IMG/VR virus record: IMGVR_UViG_3300025120_000017
Span: 1-64,000 of that record
Direction: 5' to 3' (one strand)
Source of the DNA: a virus
DNA length: 64,000 nt
Under the pieces are notes generated by a model. The model searched no databases. It saw only the letters and a program-made list of their open reading frames with translations, and was not told the DNA's origin. The translations under genes and the position numbers were made by a program. Positions 41,040-50,185 of the stretch are shown here, piece after piece; position 1 is the first letter of the stretch; every line of letters begins with the position of its first letter.

Positions 41040-42686
41040 TTAGAAGCCTAAATCCAAATCTGTATCAGGTTTACTATCTTTTTCGCTATCTTCACCTTCG
41101 TCACCTTCTTTATTATTTGTATTTATTTCTTCATCTTCTTTAGTCTTTAATTGCTCATTAAGGCGGATTTCATCTTCTGTCATTTTTAAATACTTTTTAA
41201 CAAGGTATTCATTAGAGAAGTATCTAACTTCATTACCTTCTTCATCAAAGTCAACTAATGAATCTTTAGCAGATGATATAACATCAATTCTTGCTTTAAA
41301 CATTTCCATTTCTTTAATTTCTTCAAATACATCATATTTAGACCAATCTAAATAAACATCAGCATCAAAGCTTGGGTCATCTTTAAGTTCTATAATATCT
41401 ACTTTAGTTTGTAATATAGTAGGCTTGACTAAAATTTCTTGAAATTGTGCTCGTATTCTACTTAAAAACCGCTCAAAATATATTTCTTCTCTGGTATATC
41501 CTTCAGGTGAAGATTCCCATGTAGGAGATTCATCTTTAATAAATCGGTTTTTAGGTAATTTAGAAACTGATATTAATTTATCTCTAAAGTATTCTAATTG
41601 ACCTGTGTCTGATAAATCAGGACCTTCACCGCCAATGGTTTCAATCTGTGGAGTTCCACTATCACCTTCAGGAACCCAATATTCTTTATTGAACGGTAAC
41701 ATTGGTTTACCATTAACTTCTAATTCACCGCTATCTGTATCAAAATTAATGTTTTCTCTATATGCTTGCATTAAGTTAGATACTGTTTGCTTTGCAATGT
41801 TTTTAGATTTACCTGCTACAGGTATAATAAATTTAGTTTTATATGAAGAATTTACAACAGACCAAATAATTCTTGACTGTTCCATGATTCTTAAAAGATT
41901 AAATGATCTTACAAGCCTTTCAGCATATGAAATTCTACCTTCGCTATTAATTGCAGAATATGATAATAAAATAACCTGGGAATCATTAAGTTCTCTAGCT
42001 TTAATAGGATCATTATCATATTGGATCCAACCTCTTGTACCATCTTTAAACACTTTAGGTGTTAGTGAAATTGGATCAAGTTCTTTAAATCCAATAATAT
42101 TCTTATTAGATCTATCCCAAATAATTTCAAATGATAGGTAACCATCTACTGCATATTTTTTACCATAATGCCATGCAGTATTTTCATTCTTAAAGCCGAA
42201 CATTCTATACATCTTTCTAAAATTAGAAGATAGCGTTTCATTAATTCGTTTTCTTTCTGATTTTTTTATATTAAGATCTTCTTCCCATTTAATATTAGCA
42301 AAGTATTTCTTTGTGTCATACACAATTAGTTCATCTACAAGAATATCTAAAATTTGTTCAATTTCATCTTGTAAACTATATTTTCTTAACTGATCTCTTT
42401 TAGCAGGATATTCCTGGTCAAAAAATGGAATGTTCTTTTTGCTATAAACATCTGCAGCTGCAAAATTATAAAGATCATTTAAGTCAACATTATCTTGGCC
42501 GTATCGAAGAAGTGAATTGTTTTGTTGCCATCCTAATTCATTTTCTAAACTACCAATAGCCTCAGAGTTTAGTATAACAGAATCCTTATAATCAAATCCT
42601 TTCCCTGCAAGATTTCTTAGTGAAGGTGAGTTAAATGTACTCCCTCCAGTTTTTATTGTTTTTAAGCTTTTATATATACTTGCCAT
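41040..42686 (-). CDS. 20: Portal vertex protein (gp20)
   Basis: Forms the dodecameric DNA gate. The T4-type core is clear: R-x-x-Y-x-x-Q-D-E-I-E-Q-I-L-D-I-L-V-D-E, N-x-x-W-H-Y-G-K-K-Y-A-V-D-G-Y, and in the clip/stem region E-Y-W-V-P-E-G-D and P-K-N-R-F. Length 548 (T4 524). The acidic C-terminal tail is variable. Order portal, protease, capsid is as in T4. Confidence 0.93.
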   Translation of the reverse strand: MASIYKSLKTIKTGGSTFNSPSLRNLAGKGFDYKDSVILNSEAIGSLENELGWQQNNSLLRYGQDNVDLNDLYNFAAADVYSKKNIPFFDQEYPAKRDQLRKYSLQDEIEQILDILVDELIVYDTKKYFANIKWEEDLNIKKSERKRINETLSSNFRKMYRMFGFKNENTAWHYGKKYAVDGYLSFEIIWDRSNKNIIGFKELDPISLTPKVFKDGTRGWIQYDNDPIKARELNDSQVILLSYSAINSEGRISYAERLVRSFNLLRIMEQSRIIWSVVNSSYKTKFIIPVAGKSKNIAKQTVSNLMQAYRENINFDTDSGELEVNGKPMLPFNKEYWVPEGDSGTPQIETIGGEGPDLSDTGQLEYFRDKLISVSKLPKNRFIKDESPTWESSPEGYTREEIYFERFLSRIRAQFQEILVKPTILQTKVDIIELKDDPSFDADVYLDWSKYDVFEEIKEMEMFKARIDVISSAKDSLVDFDEEGNEVRYFSNEYLVKKYLKMTEDEIRLNEQLKTKEDEEINTNNKEGDEGEDSEKDSKPDTDLDLGF

Positions 42687-42689
42687 CTT

Positions 42690-43301
42690 CTATAGTTTTG
42701 ACGCTTTGTATTTTTTAATCATTTCATCGTAGTCAATACCTTCAAAATTCTCAATAGATAAGAATGCAACATTAATCCAAGTTTCATAACTACAAACATA
42801 TACCCTACTTTTTCTGCTTGGTATATACTTTCTTATTGCAAATGGAAATCCGTATTTTGTTAAAAGTATTTTTAGTACGTTATATTTATATTTAATTCTT
42901 GCTTGTAATAGTGCATTTCCTGCATTTCTCCCAGTAGACTGTGATTTATAGAATTCTCCATATAGTTGAGTAAGCATGTTTAAGATATACCATTTATATG
43001 GATATGGAATAAAATTAAGATTTAATGCTAAATCATAAACATTGCCATTATCTTCTTTAATCGTTCCTAAACTTATAACAATAGGCTTCTTATCATAATA
43101 ATCTAAAATCTTTTTACCTTTAGGATTATATGTAAATATGTGTATCTTTCCAGGTTCTAAATGTCCTTTTTGTTGAGGAGCACGTGCAACAGATAAATTT
43201 TCAAATTTTTTAGCGCTTGTATACCAGCTATATGAATCTGATTTAGCTTTTCGTAAACCTACACGATTTTGGATTTTTTTAATTTCAGTTAAGAGTGTCA
43301 T
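42690..43301 (-). CDS. Conserved T4-like structural/morphogenesis protein, 203 aa
   Basis: The pattern P-G-K-I-H-I-F-T-Y-N-P-K-G-K then Y-Y-D-K-K-P-I-V-I-S-L, then L-N-L-N-F-I-P-Y-P is like an uncharacterised protein common in T4-like phages of cyanobacteria (Y-D-P-K … L-P-Y-Y-D … P-L), to my memory. It lies between portal and gp4 genes with overlaps, so a head or neck role is likely. Confidence 0.6.
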   Translation of the reverse strand: MTLLTEIKKIQNRVGLRKAKSDSYSWYTSAKKFENLSVARAPQQKGHLEPGKIHIFTYNPKGKKILDYYDKKPIVISLGTIKEDNGNVYDLALNLNFIPYPYKWYILNMLTQLYGEFYKSQSTGRNAGNALLQARIKYKYNVLKILLTKYGFPFAIRKYIPSRKSRVYVCSYETWINVAFLSIENFEGIDYDEMIKKYKASKL

Positions 43302-43768
43302 ACGTTTTTAAACCAAGTCTCATCTGCTATTCTAAACTTCCATCCTTTAGATTCGCAGTATTTTAGTGCAGCTTGAAATTTGCACATATTTTTTGTGTAC
43401 TGTTCTAGATTATATAAATAACTCTTAAGTGATTTTTTTGTTTTTCTCTTTGGTTGAGAAGGTTTTAGAAGATGCTGGCGCGGCTTTACCTCTATTAATA
43501 CACGTTTACCTGTATCTAATACAATTAAAAAGTCTGGATAGTATGTAGCATATCTATTATTGTATGTATCAAAGTACTTAATGCCTACAGGTTCACTAGA
43601 CCAATTAGTTACGTTAGGATTTCTCTCAGCCCATACACAAAATCTATATTCCCATGAGCTTCTATAAATAACAGGACCTTTGCCAAAATATTTTTTAGAT
43701 TCATTTATTGGAAAATACCCTTGTTTGGTTTTGGCGTCTTTTCTAGGTTTTAAATTTTTTATTGACAA
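43298..43768 (-). CDS. 4: Head completion nuclease-like protein (gp4)
   Basis: Required to finish heads before tail joining. G-Y-F-P-I-N-E-S-K-K-Y-F-G-K-G-P-V-I-Y-R, then S-S-W-E-Y-R-F, P-D-F-L-I and I-E-V-K-P give the T4 gp4 signature, including the D…E-x-K nuclease triad of the restriction-endonuclease fold. Length 156 (T4 150). It overlaps the next gene by 4 bases. Confidence 0.88.
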   Translation of the reverse strand: MSIKNLKPRKDAKTKQGYFPINESKKYFGKGPVIYRSSWEYRFCVWAERNPNVTNWSSEPVGIKYFDTYNNRYATYYPDFLIVLDTGKRVLIEVKPRQHLLKPSQPKRKTKKSLKSYLYNLEQYTKNMCKFQAALKYCESKGWKFRIADETWFKNV

Positions 43769-43783
43769 CCCATAAAATTATTT

Positions 43784-44614
43784 TTATGTATTAAATAAGT
43801 CAGTCCCATCATCATTATTAAATCCTGCATCTAGTGAAATAAACTTACCCTTATCTTTTTTAGGTCGAAGTTCTTTAAATCCTTTTGCATATCCATTGAT
43901 ACATATTGATGTAAAGTATGAAAATGGATTAGGGTCTTTTACTACTGCATTAGTTTTATAAACCCAACACTCAGAATATTTAATATCATCTTTAGGCAAT
44001 CCAAGTATTTTATACTTTACTCTAACTCTTGTTTTTAAAGGATCAAAAATACCTGTTTGATTATTTGAAAATGTTTTTAGTAATAGTTCAGAAACTGTTG
44101 GCATTTCAGGTGGTAGCCTATATCCAGGTTTTTTAAATAAGTGTGGGTTAGCTTTAATGAAACCTTCTCGTGCTACTGTCCAATCAATATTTAAGTCTGT
44201 AATCTTTAAATAACTAATTTTTTTATCTTTTCGTATTCCTATTTCAACTCCTGAAACTGTTTCACATTTTAAAATTGACTCTCTGTTGCTAGGGTCTTTA
44301 TAAAATTTCATGTCTCTTGATTCACTTGATAATTCTATTTTTCCACCACTTCCTTTATAGTCAATTAATTCAAAGCCAAAAGATCTTACAGAATAAGGAT
44401 TAAATTTTGTCCATCTTTTAATTAAATCAAAGTATGCTTCAGATAAGCAATGCTGTTTATCATCATCGCAAGAGTAATATAATTTTCTTTGTGTTCTTTG
44501 GGCAAGCTTCATTAACATGTCTAATCCTTTACGTGTTAAGCTTTCTTGTTCTATAGACAAATACAGTTCTTCTAAAAGATCTACATTGTTTACATAATTT
44601 CTTGTTCTTGCCAT
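43784..44614 (-). CDS. 55: Late sigma factor, gp55-like, with large insertion
   Basis: The start M-A-R-T-R-N-Y-V-N-N-V-D-L-L-E-E-L mirrors T4 gp55 (Y-N-Y-V-N-N-K-E-L-L), and N-P-F-S-Y-F-T-S-I-C-I-N-G-Y matches its N-P-H-A-Y-I-T core-binding helix. Between the two halves of region 2 lie about 130 additional residues (roughly 75-215), a beta-rich segment not found in T4 gp55 (185 aa; here 276). I chose the ATG at 44614. A longer frame from 44689 would run through the terminator at 44672-44693 and adds no conserved sequence. Expected role: recognition of late promoters with the clamp as activator. Confidence 0.7.
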   Translation of the reverse strand: MARTRNYVNNVDLLEELYLSIEQESLTRKGLDMLMKLAQRTQRKLYYSCDDDKQHCLSEAYFDLIKRWTKFNPYSVRSFGFELIDYKGSGGKIELSSESRDMKFYKDPSNRESILKCETVSGVEIGIRKDKKISYLKITDLNIDWTVAREGFIKANPHLFKKPGYRLPPEMPTVSELLLKTFSNNQTGIFDPLKTRVRVKYKILGLPKDDIKYSECWVYKTNAVVKDPNPFSYFTSICINGYAKGFKELRPKKDKGKFISLDAGFNNDDGTDLFNT

Positions 44615-44671
44615 TTTTAGAGTATTTGGTATAATTATTAAATCAAATAACTTGGAGAAATGTTTAAAAAA

Positions 44672-44693
44672 ACGGGCAGCAAATGCCACCCGT
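44672..44693 (-). terminator. Terminator-like hairpin
   Basis: ACGGG (44672-44676) with CCCGT (44689-44693), plus inner GGCA/TGCC pairing, followed on the minus strand by an A/T-rich, T-containing stretch. It ends the 44722-45309 transcript and separates it from the gp55-like gene. Confidence 0.65.
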
Positions 44694-44721
44694 CTAATAT
44701 AATTTAAGAATTGTTTTTAAC

Positions 44722-45309
44722 CTATTTTTTATGAGTATATCCTAACTTAGACATTCTCTCATGATCTTCAGGTTTTTCTGCTTTATATGCTTTTCCTGTT
44801 TCAGTATCATACATCATATGGGGTTTAAACTCTTTTTCATTAGTTTCACCTGCAACACAATCATCACAGTCTTCATCATAAGAGCTATGTACATCACATG
44901 ATTCATTAACTACAGATTCAAATATCCATTGAGCAAGTTCCTCACCTTCCATAGATTTCATTACATTAATAATATCCTCAGCTACATAATTAAGCTCATC
45001 CCATATTGCAAATCTACCTAAATCCTCAGTAAAAGTTTCTCCATCAGATACATTAACTGTAAATGTTGTATCAGGTTTACCTTCACTGCCATCTCTACCC
45101 CAATCATGCGCTATCTCTAAAATAAATGAGTTTGCACGTTGTTTGAATTCATATGTAATTGTTCTTGAATACTTATCAACTCTAAATTTAGCTAATTTTA
45201 CTTTATATGGTTTAAGCTGTTTAGCTAATTCCTTGCTAACACCATTCCAAAAACCCTTATCATTATATGATTCTTTTGATTCATTTAAGAACTCTCTATA
45301 TCCTTTCAT
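44722..45309 (-). CDS. Putative packaged internal protein, 195 aa
   Basis: Leader MKGYREFLNES, a good capsid-targeting sequence (Y at position 4 as in T4), with L-N-E at 8-10. The mature part has a beta-rich middle (I-T-Y-E-F-K-Q-R-A, T-F-T-V-N-V-S-D-G), a possible metal-binding cluster C-D-V-H-S-S-Y-D-E-D-C-D-D-C and a basic end. Function unknown. TATAAAATA at 45324-45332 is a late-like box. Confidence 0.65.
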   Translation of the reverse strand: MKGYREFLNESKESYNDKGFWNGVSKELAKQLKPYKVKLAKFRVDKYSRTITYEFKQRANSFILEIAHDWGRDGSEGKPDTTFTVNVSDGETFTEDLGRFAIWDELNYVAEDIINVMKSMEGEELAQWIFESVVNESCDVHSSYDEDCDDCVAGETNEKEFKPHMMYDTETGKAYKAEKPEDHERMSKLGYTHKK

Positions 45310-45323
45310 CTTAGGTTACTTTT

Positions 45324-45332
45324 TATTTTATA
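45324..45332 (-). promoter_or_regulatory. Late-promoter-like TATAAAATA
   Basis: On the minus strand TATAAAATA, one insertion away from the T4 late box, 15 bases before the ATG at 45309. Confidence 0.3.
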
Positions 45333-45903
45333 TGGTTATAGAATTAAGCATTTCTTCTTTTCTAAATACTAAACTTCTTGGATCATCAGAAAGAGCAAAG
45401 GTAGTACTGTACATAGCGCTAAGCTTAGCACCAATATCTTTACCATTTTTATCAGTTACGATATATTCTTTAAATGCATTTGATGCTCTACCAAAGTCTT
45501 TAACAGTATAAACATTAGTGTCTGTGTTAAACTTAGAACCAATCTTTATTTTATTGAAGATTTTAGTTCCAAGCATGCTAATTTTGCTTCCAGATATATC
45601 TGCTTCATTAACATGCTTTGCTTCATCAAGTAATTCTTCTTTATCAGCCAAGAAATCATTCAATGAAATTCTAATTGCATTCAAATCATCTTCTGCTTCA
45701 TCAATTAACCTTTTGTGTTCTGGTACTTTAACATTTCTTGTTTTTGCAAGTACTTCTTCATGACAAGTATCAATTAACCCCCAAATTTCTGAAATTGTAA
45801 TAATATCTTTCTTATCTTTCTTAGAAAAATTCTTAGACTTCTTTATTTGTTTGATAGTTTCTTTGTCGTAATTTTCATTTAAAAAGCTTTTATAACTCTT
45901 CAT
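45328..45903 (-). CDS. Putative packaged internal protein, 191 aa
   Basis: Leader MKSYKSFLNEN with L-N-E at 8-10. The rest is Lys-rich and helical in the first half (S-K-N-F-S-K-K-D-K-K-D) and a small beta domain in the second (V-Y-T-V-K-D-F-G-R-A). Several L-x-E/I-x-E triplets follow. It is between two other virion-protein candidates in a late-type block. Confidence 0.65.
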   Translation of the reverse strand: MKSYKSFLNENYDKETIKQIKKSKNFSKKDKKDIITISEIWGLIDTCHEEVLAKTRNVKVPEHKRLIDEAEDDLNAIRISLNDFLADKEELLDEAKHVNEADISGSKISMLGTKIFNKIKIGSKFNTDTNVYTVKDFGRASNAFKEYIVTDKNGKDIGAKLSAMYSTTFALSDDPRSLVFRKEEMLNSITI

Positions 45904-45922
45904 CTAAAATGTTTTTTATTTT

Positions 45923-47602
45923 TTATTCATAAGGAACAAAACTAAATGTCTTATCCATCTTATCTGAGTCATTATCCTTTTCTTCATATGAAATTACATC
46001 GCCAACCATTGCAATAGTGTCAACATAAAAGTTATAAACATCAAGACCTATTGTTTTACTTAAAACTTTCTTTGGTTTATTACCTAAGTATATTGCACCA
46101 TCTTCACGAAATTGATAATCATCTGTATCTTTTCTTAATTTCTTAAAAACGCTCTTAACTGTATCAGATAATGCTTTTGGTACTGATGCAACAAATTCAT
46201 CAAATGACTTATCTTCATTAACTTTTCCTAAAGCTTTCTTTAATTCAATGTTAAGTAATTCAAGAACATTAGTAATTCCATCAACTTCTTCATTTGTATA
46301 CTTTGCTTTAGCTTCTAACAAAAACTTAACCTTTTCAGATTTAGCAATAGTACATTTAGAATCTAAAGATTTAAAAGATTTAGAACAATCTGACTTTTCT
46401 CCTTCGTTCATTGAATCATAAAAAGATAACGCTTCATCAAGTTCAGTAAAGATTGCATCAGAATCTTTAACCATTTTTGATAAATTGATGTCTTTAACCT
46501 TTTTAGCAAATTCTACTGCCTTTAAGTTTACTTTAATACTTTCAAGAACTGGGATAATATCTAACTTATAACCTTTAGCAAAAGATTCCACAATAGAATC
46601 AAAATTGTCTCCGGTAATTTCTGTCATTTCATTTGTTCTTTCAAAAGAATTTACAGTATTAAGTAATATTTTGTTATTTGCTAATTTAATGAAAGATGTT
46701 TTAAAACTTTCGTTAGCCATTTTTATACTCTTTACACATTCAATAACAGCATACTCATTAGCGTTATCAAACATAAACTCAAGTACTGATTTAACATCTT
46801 TGTCAAAATAATCAACAACTCTTGTTACATTAAGAGCAGTTAATATAGATTCTTTCCCAAAGAATTCATTTTCACCGATAAAGAATTTGTTTTCGCCTTC
46901 ATCAGTTGCTACTATTTTAATATAGCCATTTTTTGTTTCCATTACAAATTCACCAGCATCTGCATTAAACATAGATAATGCTCTAAGTCCATAATTAAAT
47001 TTACCAGAAACTTTACCTTCAAATTTCTTTAGACTTGTTAGTGATGAGTTGGTTTCGTAATTTATTCCATTTAAGTTAAAAACATAACCACTTTCAGTAA
47101 TCATTACTGGTGATACATGTTCTTTTTCAACAATTGCTTTAACAGAGTTGCTTACCGCAAATTCCACCTTTTCATAATTTTCTAAAAATACTCTTAAAGA
47201 TGGTATAAATTTAAAAGCTTTTAATTTATGTAAGTTTTCTTTAATCTTAGATTCCTTCATAGGAACTAATTCATTAAGAGTGTCAATTGCAGACTGATAA
47301 GTTGCTCTATGATTACTTGAATCTAATGAGTTAAGAATCTGTTCTAATTGTACACCTACTTGATTTTCATTGATAAACTTAGAGTAATCATTGATGAATC
47401 CATCAACTTCTGAAATCCAATTGTATGCATTAAGAGTGTTCATAAAAGAACCGAATAATCCAGGATTAACACCTTTCTTAAATTCATATATACCTTTTGA
47501 GCAAATACTATTAGCTTCAGCATGATCTTTAACAGATTCATTAAGAGTTTCTAATTTTTCAATTAAGTTAAATTTTTCTTTGATATTGATTTTCATTTCC
47601 AA
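45923..47602 (-). CDS. Large putative internal/head protein, 559 aa
   Basis: Mostly helical with a beta-rich domain at about 185-260. The N-terminus is not a classical leader but holds K-L-E-T-L-N-E-S at residues 16-23, which would be a gp21 site (L-N-E). Location in the head module and a late-like promoter favour a virion protein. No family recognised; its size makes it the largest unknown of the head region. Confidence 0.6.
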   Translation of the reverse strand: MEMKINIKEKFNLIEKLETLNESVKDHAEANSICSKGIYEFKKGVNPGLFGSFMNTLNAYNWISEVDGFINDYSKFINENQVGVQLEQILNSLDSSNHRATYQSAIDTLNELVPMKESKIKENLHKLKAFKFIPSLRVFLENYEKVEFAVSNSVKAIVEKEHVSPVMITESGYVFNLNGINYETNSSLTSLKKFEGKVSGKFNYGLRALSMFNADAGEFVMETKNGYIKIVATDEGENKFFIGENEFFGKESILTALNVTRVVDYFDKDVKSVLEFMFDNANEYAVIECVKSIKMANESFKTSFIKLANNKILLNTVNSFERTNEMTEITGDNFDSIVESFAKGYKLDIIPVLESIKVNLKAVEFAKKVKDINLSKMVKDSDAIFTELDEALSFYDSMNEGEKSDCSKSFKSLDSKCTIAKSEKVKFLLEAKAKYTNEEVDGITNVLELLNIELKKALGKVNEDKSFDEFVASVPKALSDTVKSVFKKLRKDTDDYQFREDGAIYLGNKPKKVLSKTIGLDVYNFYVDTIAMVGDVISYEEKDNDSDKMDKTFSFVPYE

Positions 47603-47616
47603 ACCATTTATTTTTT

Positions 47617-47629
47617 ATATTTATTCACT
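47617..47629 (-). promoter_or_regulatory. Late-promoter-like box
   Basis: On the minus strand GAATAAATATAAA, 17-27 bases before the ATG at 47602; a leader of about 10 bases would result. It overlaps the end of the gp15-like gene. Confidence 0.35.
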
Positions 47630-48469
47630 TTCTTTGTTAGGATAAAAGTTGCCCTTATTATTTTCTGTTGGCCACACTGATTTAGTGACTGTATATTTAC
47701 CTCCTGAACTATCTGTTTCATTAGCAGGAGTTTCACGAGTTGCAGGCGATGATGCATTAACTGTGTTTACTTTATATACAATCTTGCTCATAGAAGTACC
47801 TGCAAAAAGTTCAGTATCTTTCTTAAATAATGGATAATCAGCATGCACTTCTATATCAAATGTTACTTTTATTTCTTTCTTATCAGTAAAACTAAATTCC
47901 ATAGTTCTTTCCTTTTCAACACTATCAGGAATAAAAAAATGACAAGGTACTTTAATACCTTGTGTATCTACATAATAGTAAACATTCTTATATAAGTTTT
48001 CCATTGTTGATTGAATACATTTAAAAATATCTATAATAGAGTCAACAAATATAGTTATTGACATATCAACTTTAAGTGGCATATTTTGAAATTCTGCATT
48101 ATATTCAAGAACTTCGCCATCTGATGTATTTTTTAAAAAGTTAGCTCGAGTAAATTTATTTGTTAAGTATTCTTCTTGTATTGAAATATTATTTAATGAT
48201 ACATGAGCTCTTGGGTATTTATTATAAACAGATTCAGCTGCTTGACCATTATCAAGGTTATATTCATTTAAAAATATATCACTTAAAAATCTTTCAGATC
48301 CTGCAATCGTAAAGTAAAAAGGTACATCTACTTTAGTTTTTTCACTATTAATAACATTATGCCAATATATCTTATCTTTAAAAGAATGCAAGGTACCTAC
48401 TAGAATTGATCTTATAAGTACATCATCTTTATTTTGAAAAGTATTATATATGTGTGGAAGGTCGCTCAT
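47621..48469 (-). CDS. 15: Tail sheath stabiliser (gp15-like), 282 aa
   Basis: The start Y-N-T-F-Q-N-K-D-D-V-L-I-R-S-I-L-V-G, the V-D-V-P-F-Y-F segment, the Y-P-R-A-H-V-S-L strand, then M-P-L-K-V-D-M-S-I-T-I-F and the closing F-D-I-E-V-H-A-D-Y-P strand follow the order of the T4 gp15/gp3 tail completion family. Length 282 (T4 gp15 272). gp15 caps the finished tail and joins it to the neck. No identical motif is decisive, so the assignment rests on pattern and length. Confidence 0.6.
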   Translation of the reverse strand: MSDLPHIYNTFQNKDDVLIRSILVGTLHSFKDKIYWHNVINSEKTKVDVPFYFTIAGSERFLSDIFLNEYNLDNGQAAESVYNKYPRAHVSLNNISIQEEYLTNKFTRANFLKNTSDGEVLEYNAEFQNMPLKVDMSITIFVDSIIDIFKCIQSTMENLYKNVYYYVDTQGIKVPCHFFIPDSVEKERTMEFSFTDKKEIKVTFDIEVHADYPLFKKDTELFAGTSMSKIVYKVNTVNASSPATRETPANETDSSGGKYTVTKSVWPTENNKGNFYPNKESE

Positions 48470-48481
48470 ATAATATATTTA

Positions 48482-50185
48482 TTATGTTTTTTCTATTGCC
48501 ATTTCACTAAAGCCACTTTTCTTAACAACTTCTATCTTATAATCAAAAATCTCTGATGGTAATTCAGCATGATTTATCACAAATACATTCATATCAAGCT
48601 CATCAACTATTTTTCTAGTTAATGAAAGCAATTCATAAATACCATGACCATCAATATTTCCAAGAAGCTCATCAAGAAATAATAAATTAATTCCAGGAAA
48701 GTTTCTTTTCATTATTTTAATAATTGATATAAGGACAGCAAAATCAGCTTTTTTATGTTCACCTGTGCTTAATGTCTTTACAGAAATAGTAGAACCCATG
48801 CTTGTAATAACTGAATTAAATTTATCATCTATTTCAATTTTATATGGAAAATGCAATTTTCTAGTAAATTCATTAATTGACTTATTTAATCCAGGTAAAA
48901 CAGATTTAAGGATTTGTTTCTTAACACCATCCTCTGCAAATATTTTAGATATTTCAGAATATAGGAATTCTTCCTTACTTAAATTATCTAAGCTATTCAT
49001 AAGATTGTCTATTTTATCAACAGTATTCTTTAATATGCCATCAAATTCTGAGCTGTCGCTTTCAAGACTTTCTTTTGTCATTTTATATTCATGTGCAAGA
49101 GTTGATAAATTACTCTTAATAGTGCTTAGCTTATTACTTAACTGTGATCGCTTGTCTTGAACCTTTTTACTTGCATCAAGAATAGTAGTTCTCATTGCAT
49201 TTTTAGAATCAACTAATTTATCAAAATCTTCTTTCTTTTTAATTAAGCTAGTCCGTGTCTTAAGCAATTCATTCTTAAGATCTTTATGATAATCAGTTGT
49301 TAAATCACTTGTGCAGGTTGGGCATTTACCTAAATCATATAAATCTATTTGCTTATCAACATTTTTAATCTCTGTTTTATATTTTGATATATCAGAATTA
49401 TAAGTAGATATATCTGATCTTAAATCAGAATCTTTTTGTGTTATTAAATCTTGTTTACCTTTAATAGTTACTAATACATCTTCTATTTTTTTTGACGTTT
49501 CCCGCAAATCTTTAATCCTTGGAATTAAACTATCAAGAGCTTCATTAATCTTTTCTTTATTAAGGCTATTCATGGTTTCTAACTTCTGAGTAATATCTGA
49601 TTTGCTCTCGGTAAGAACTGTGATTTTTCCATTAATGTTTTTAAGCTCGGTGTTATAATCAAGTACTTTCCTATTTAGTCTCTCATAAACCTTATTGAAT
49701 ACAATAAAGCTAAATATCTGGTCAATGATTTTTCTCTTATCAGACGGAGACATATTTAAAAACGACTTAAACTTATCTATTGATATAGTTACAATGTTGT
49801 TATATGTGCTTTGTGGTATTTTATAGTATTCTGTTTCAAGTATCTCCTGTACATTCTTTTTACCTGCAGTATCTTCAGGTTCACCATCTATAGTTACATC
49901 AAATATATTAGGCTTCATACCTCTTTTTAATTCAATAATGCTTCCTCCTGCCTCAAATAAGATTCGACCATAGAGATCTTTTTTATTTGTCCGATTAGGA
50001 AGATCGCCCATGTTCTTACCATCAACTTTACCATATAAAAGATATCCAATAACTTCTCTTATTGTGCTTTTACCAACTCCTGAAACACCGTAAAGTAAAT
50101 AGAAGTTAGGATCTCTTAAATCAACTTTTTGCAATCCATTTCCATATGAATTGAAATTTTTAAATTCTAATTCTAATATTCTCAT
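48482..50185 (-). CDS. 46: Recombination endonuclease subunit gp46 (Rad50/SbcC-like)
   Basis: The ATPase of the Mre11-Rad50 type complex for end processing. Walker A G-V-S-G-V-G-K-S at 33-40, a central coiled coil broken by the zinc hook C288-P-T-C291, and a C-terminal signature L-S-T-G-E plus Walker B I-N-L-L-F-L-D-E. Length 567 equals T4 gp46 (560). It overlaps gp47 by 4 bases. Confidence 0.93.
   Translation of the reverse strand: MRILELEFKNFNSYGNGLQKVDLRDPNFYLLYGVSGVGKSTIREVIGYLLYGKVDGKNMGDLPNRTNKKDLYGRILFEAGGSIIELKRGMKPNIFDVTIDGEPEDTAGKKNVQEILETEYYKIPQSTYNNIVTISIDKFKSFLNMSPSDKRKIIDQIFSFIVFNKVYERLNRKVLDYNTELKNINGKITVLTESKSDITQKLETMNSLNKEKINEALDSLIPRIKDLRETSKKIEDVLVTIKGKQDLITQKDSDLRSDISTYNSDISKYKTEIKNVDKQIDLYDLGKCPTCTSDLTTDYHKDLKNELLKTRTSLIKKKEDFDKLVDSKNAMRTTILDASKKVQDKRSQLSNKLSTIKSNLSTLAHEYKMTKESLESDSSEFDGILKNTVDKIDNLMNSLDNLSKEEFLYSEISKIFAEDGVKKQILKSVLPGLNKSINEFTRKLHFPYKIEIDDKFNSVITSMGSTISVKTLSTGEHKKADFAVLISIIKIMKRNFPGINLLFLDELLGNIDGHGIYELLSLTRKIVDELDMNVFVINHAELPSEIFDYKIEVVKKSGFSEMAIEKT

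Noticed and set aside
44615-44689. Upstream extension of the gp55-like gene to an ATG at 44689
   Set aside because: It would run through a terminator hairpin, adds a sequence with no counterpart in gp55, and the ATG at 44614 directly precedes the conserved Y-V-N-N.
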